Part shown: positions 19,970 to 21,140 of the stretch, piece by piece
Layout: every line of letters starts with the position of its first letter
How positions within the stretch are numbered: the stretch's first letter is position 1
NCBI GenBank assembly: GCA_903847285.1
Contig: CAINDH010000067.1
Coordinates: 1-21,140, forward strand
DNA from: an uncultured Verrucomicrobia subdivision 3 bacterium
GTDB taxonomy: Bacteria; Verrucomicrobiota; Verrucomicrobiae; Limisphaerales; UBA11358
Reading direction: 5' to 3'
Length of the DNA stretch: 21,140 nt
The notes under the pieces: generated by a model
Told to the model about the DNA's origin: nothing
Database searches by the model: none
Seen by the model: the letters and a program-made list of their open reading frames with translations, nothing else
Program-made: the position numbers and the translations under genes

Positions 19970-21140
19970 TTATTTTCCCAAAACGAAATAGAGCACCAGC
20001 GCTACGCCCAGCACGAACAAGAACGCGTAGGTCTGAAGGTTGCCGGTTTGCGCAAGACGCAGCGCGCGGCCGGTCAAATCCGTGCCGCCGCGTATCGCCC
20101 CGATAATTGCGCCCTCCAAAATCCAGCGGTCAATGAACGAAAAAACCGCCGCAATGAAATCATGCGCACGAACAAAGGTGGCTTCGTAAAGTTCGTCGAA
20201 GTAAAATTTATTCTTCATGGCTGTGGCCAGGCCGCCGAGCTTCTTAGGCAACGGGTCGCTGTCAGCATTTTTGTAGAGCATGAAAGCGAGAAACAAACCG
20301 ACGGCGACAGCACCGAGACCGCAGGCCATGGGGAAAGGCTTGCTGAGCGGTTCCATCAACTGTTGCGAGAGGGAAAGCGCTTCGTGTTCATGCGATAACT
20401 GCGAGCCGTAGTTGTTCGCAATGCCGATGAAGCCACCAGCGAATGAAAACACGGCGAGCACAATCAAGGGCAGCGTCATCACCAGCGGCGATTCGTGAGC
20501 GTGTTTCGCGTGGTCGGATTTTTCCTTGCCGAAGAAAACGACAAAGAACAAGCGGAACGTGTAGAACGTCGTCAGCGCGGCCACGAAAACTCCGACGCCG
20601 AAGAGAAGATAATTATGCTGCTCCAGGCATTGCGCGAGAATGGCGTCCTTGGAGTAGAACCCGCTGAACGGCGGAACCCCGCACAAGGCCAGCGTTCCGA
20701 TGGTAAACGTCAGGAACGTGATGGGCATTTTCTTCCGCAAATTTCCCATCTGCCAAATGTCCTGCTCGTGGTGCATGCCAACGATGACGGAACCAGCCGC
20801 CAGGAACAGCAAAGCTTTGAAAAATGCGTGCGTGGTCAGATGGAACATCGCCTGCGTCGGACCGTTCAAACCGACCGTCATCACCATGTAGCCAAGCTGA
20901 GAGAGTGTCGAGTAAGCGATGATGCGCTTGATGTCGTTTTGCTGAACGGCCATGAGCGCCGCGAGCAGCGCCGTGAATCCGCCGATGTAGGAAATGATAT
21001 GCAGCGAGTCCGGGTTGAAAAGGAATAACGTGCGGCAAAGCATGTAAACACCGGCGGCCACCATCGTCGCGGCGTGGATCAAGGCGGACACGGGGGTCGG
21101 GCCTTCCATCGCGTCCGGCAACCAAACGTGCAGCGGGAAC
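19970..21140 (-). CDS. nuoL: NADH-quinone oxidoreductase subunit L, C-terminal part (5' end cut by window edge)
   Basis: Largest antiporter-like subunit of the complex I membrane arm, with the long lateral helix that ties the pumping subunits together. About 390 codons are visible, entering as FPLHVWLPDAMEGPTPVSALIHAATMV, of which the first 20 residues are typical of NuoL. Conserved charged sites are present: the lysine in QNDIKRIIAYSTLSQLGY, the lysine in THAFFKALLFLAAGSVI, and the lysine in PPFSGFYSKDAIL. The C-terminal region (KFYFDELYEATFVRAHDF, then IDRWILEG) corresponds to the lateral helix, ending with a last membrane helix FVLGVALVLYFVLGK. The true start lies beyond the window; the in-frame TTG at 21121 is internal. 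nuoM follows after 1 nt, so the genes are co-transcribed. Confidence 0.95.
   Translation of the reverse strand, partial: FPLHVWLPDAMEGPTPVSALIHAATMVAAGVYMLCRTLFLFNPDSLHIISYIGGFTALLAALMAVQQNDIKRIIAYSTLSQLGYMVMTVGLNGPTQAMFHLTTHAFFKALLFLAAGSVIVGMHHEQDIWQMGNLRKKMPITFLTFTIGTLALCGVPPFSGFYSKDAILAQCLEQHNYLLFGVGVFVAALTTFYTFRLFFVVFFGKEKSDHAKHAHESPLVMTLPLIVLAVFSFAGGFIGIANNYGSQLSHEHEALSLSQQLMEPLSKPFPMACGLGAVAVGLFLAFMLYKNADSDPLPKKLGGLATAMKNKFYFDELYEATFVRAHDFIAAVFSFIDRWILEGAIIGAIRGGTDLTGRALRLAQTGNLQTYAFLFVLGVALVLYFVLGK

Noticed and set aside
19970..21121. nuoL as a complete gene starting at 21121
   Set aside because: The codon there is an internal TTG; conserved NuoL sequence (FPLHVW) continues to the window edge.
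1..21140. tRNA, rRNA, CRISPR array, prophage or insertion sequence
   Set aside because: No cloverleaf, no regularly spaced direct repeats, and no integrase, transposase or phage structural protein was seen on either strand.

Overview
The window most probably comes from a Verrucomicrobiota chromosome, perhaps a Pedosphaera/Limisphaerales-like lineage. This is inferred from gene style, not from any search. The clues are a Tat-exported Gfo/Idh/MocA oxidoreductase, a giant secreted protein rich in autotransporter-associated beta-strand repeats with a C-terminal end ending in NFFRLQLP, a divergent HisRS type, weak or absent Shine-Dalgarno sequences, and a palindromic dispersed-type repeat with GGACGTGAGTCC cores. 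No tRNA, rRNA, CRISPR, transposase or phage gene was seen.

Layout: (1) 1-1738, minus strand: cysK followed downstream by the 5' part of rho (cut by the window edge), with a strong intrinsic terminator between them. (2) 1976-3418, plus strand: a Tat/lipoprotein Gfo/Idh/MocA oxidoreductase, ended by a perfect hairpin terminator. (3) 3480-5176, minus strand: hup (HU/IHF family) then hisS, with a repeat-like 149-bp spacer. (4) 5414-8959, plus strand: an addA-type helicase-nuclease without a neighbouring addB. (5) 9055-16794, plus strand: one 2579-residue secreted protein in which a whole pectate-lyase-like enzyme sits between four copies of a repetitive beta-strand cassette. (6) 16904-21140, minus strand: the distal end of a complex I operon, nuoL-nuoM-nuoN, with 1-2 bp gaps and an intrinsic terminator after nuoN.

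Most of the window is housekeeping: cysteine synthesis, transcription termination, tRNA charging, nucleoid structure, recombination and respiration. The accessory part is the oxidoreductase and, above all, the giant pectate-lyase/repeat protein, which points to a life breaking down plant or algal polysaccharide. No gene-free stretch exceeds 300 bases. The two longest (1739-1975 and 5177-5413) are both divergent promoter regions of 237 bp.

The best candidates for something unusual are the architecture of the giant protein, a palindromic repeat that has become the C-terminal codons of nuoM just before nuoN, short AT-rich repeats inserted in frame in addA, and the replacement of a normally conserved lysine in NuoM.
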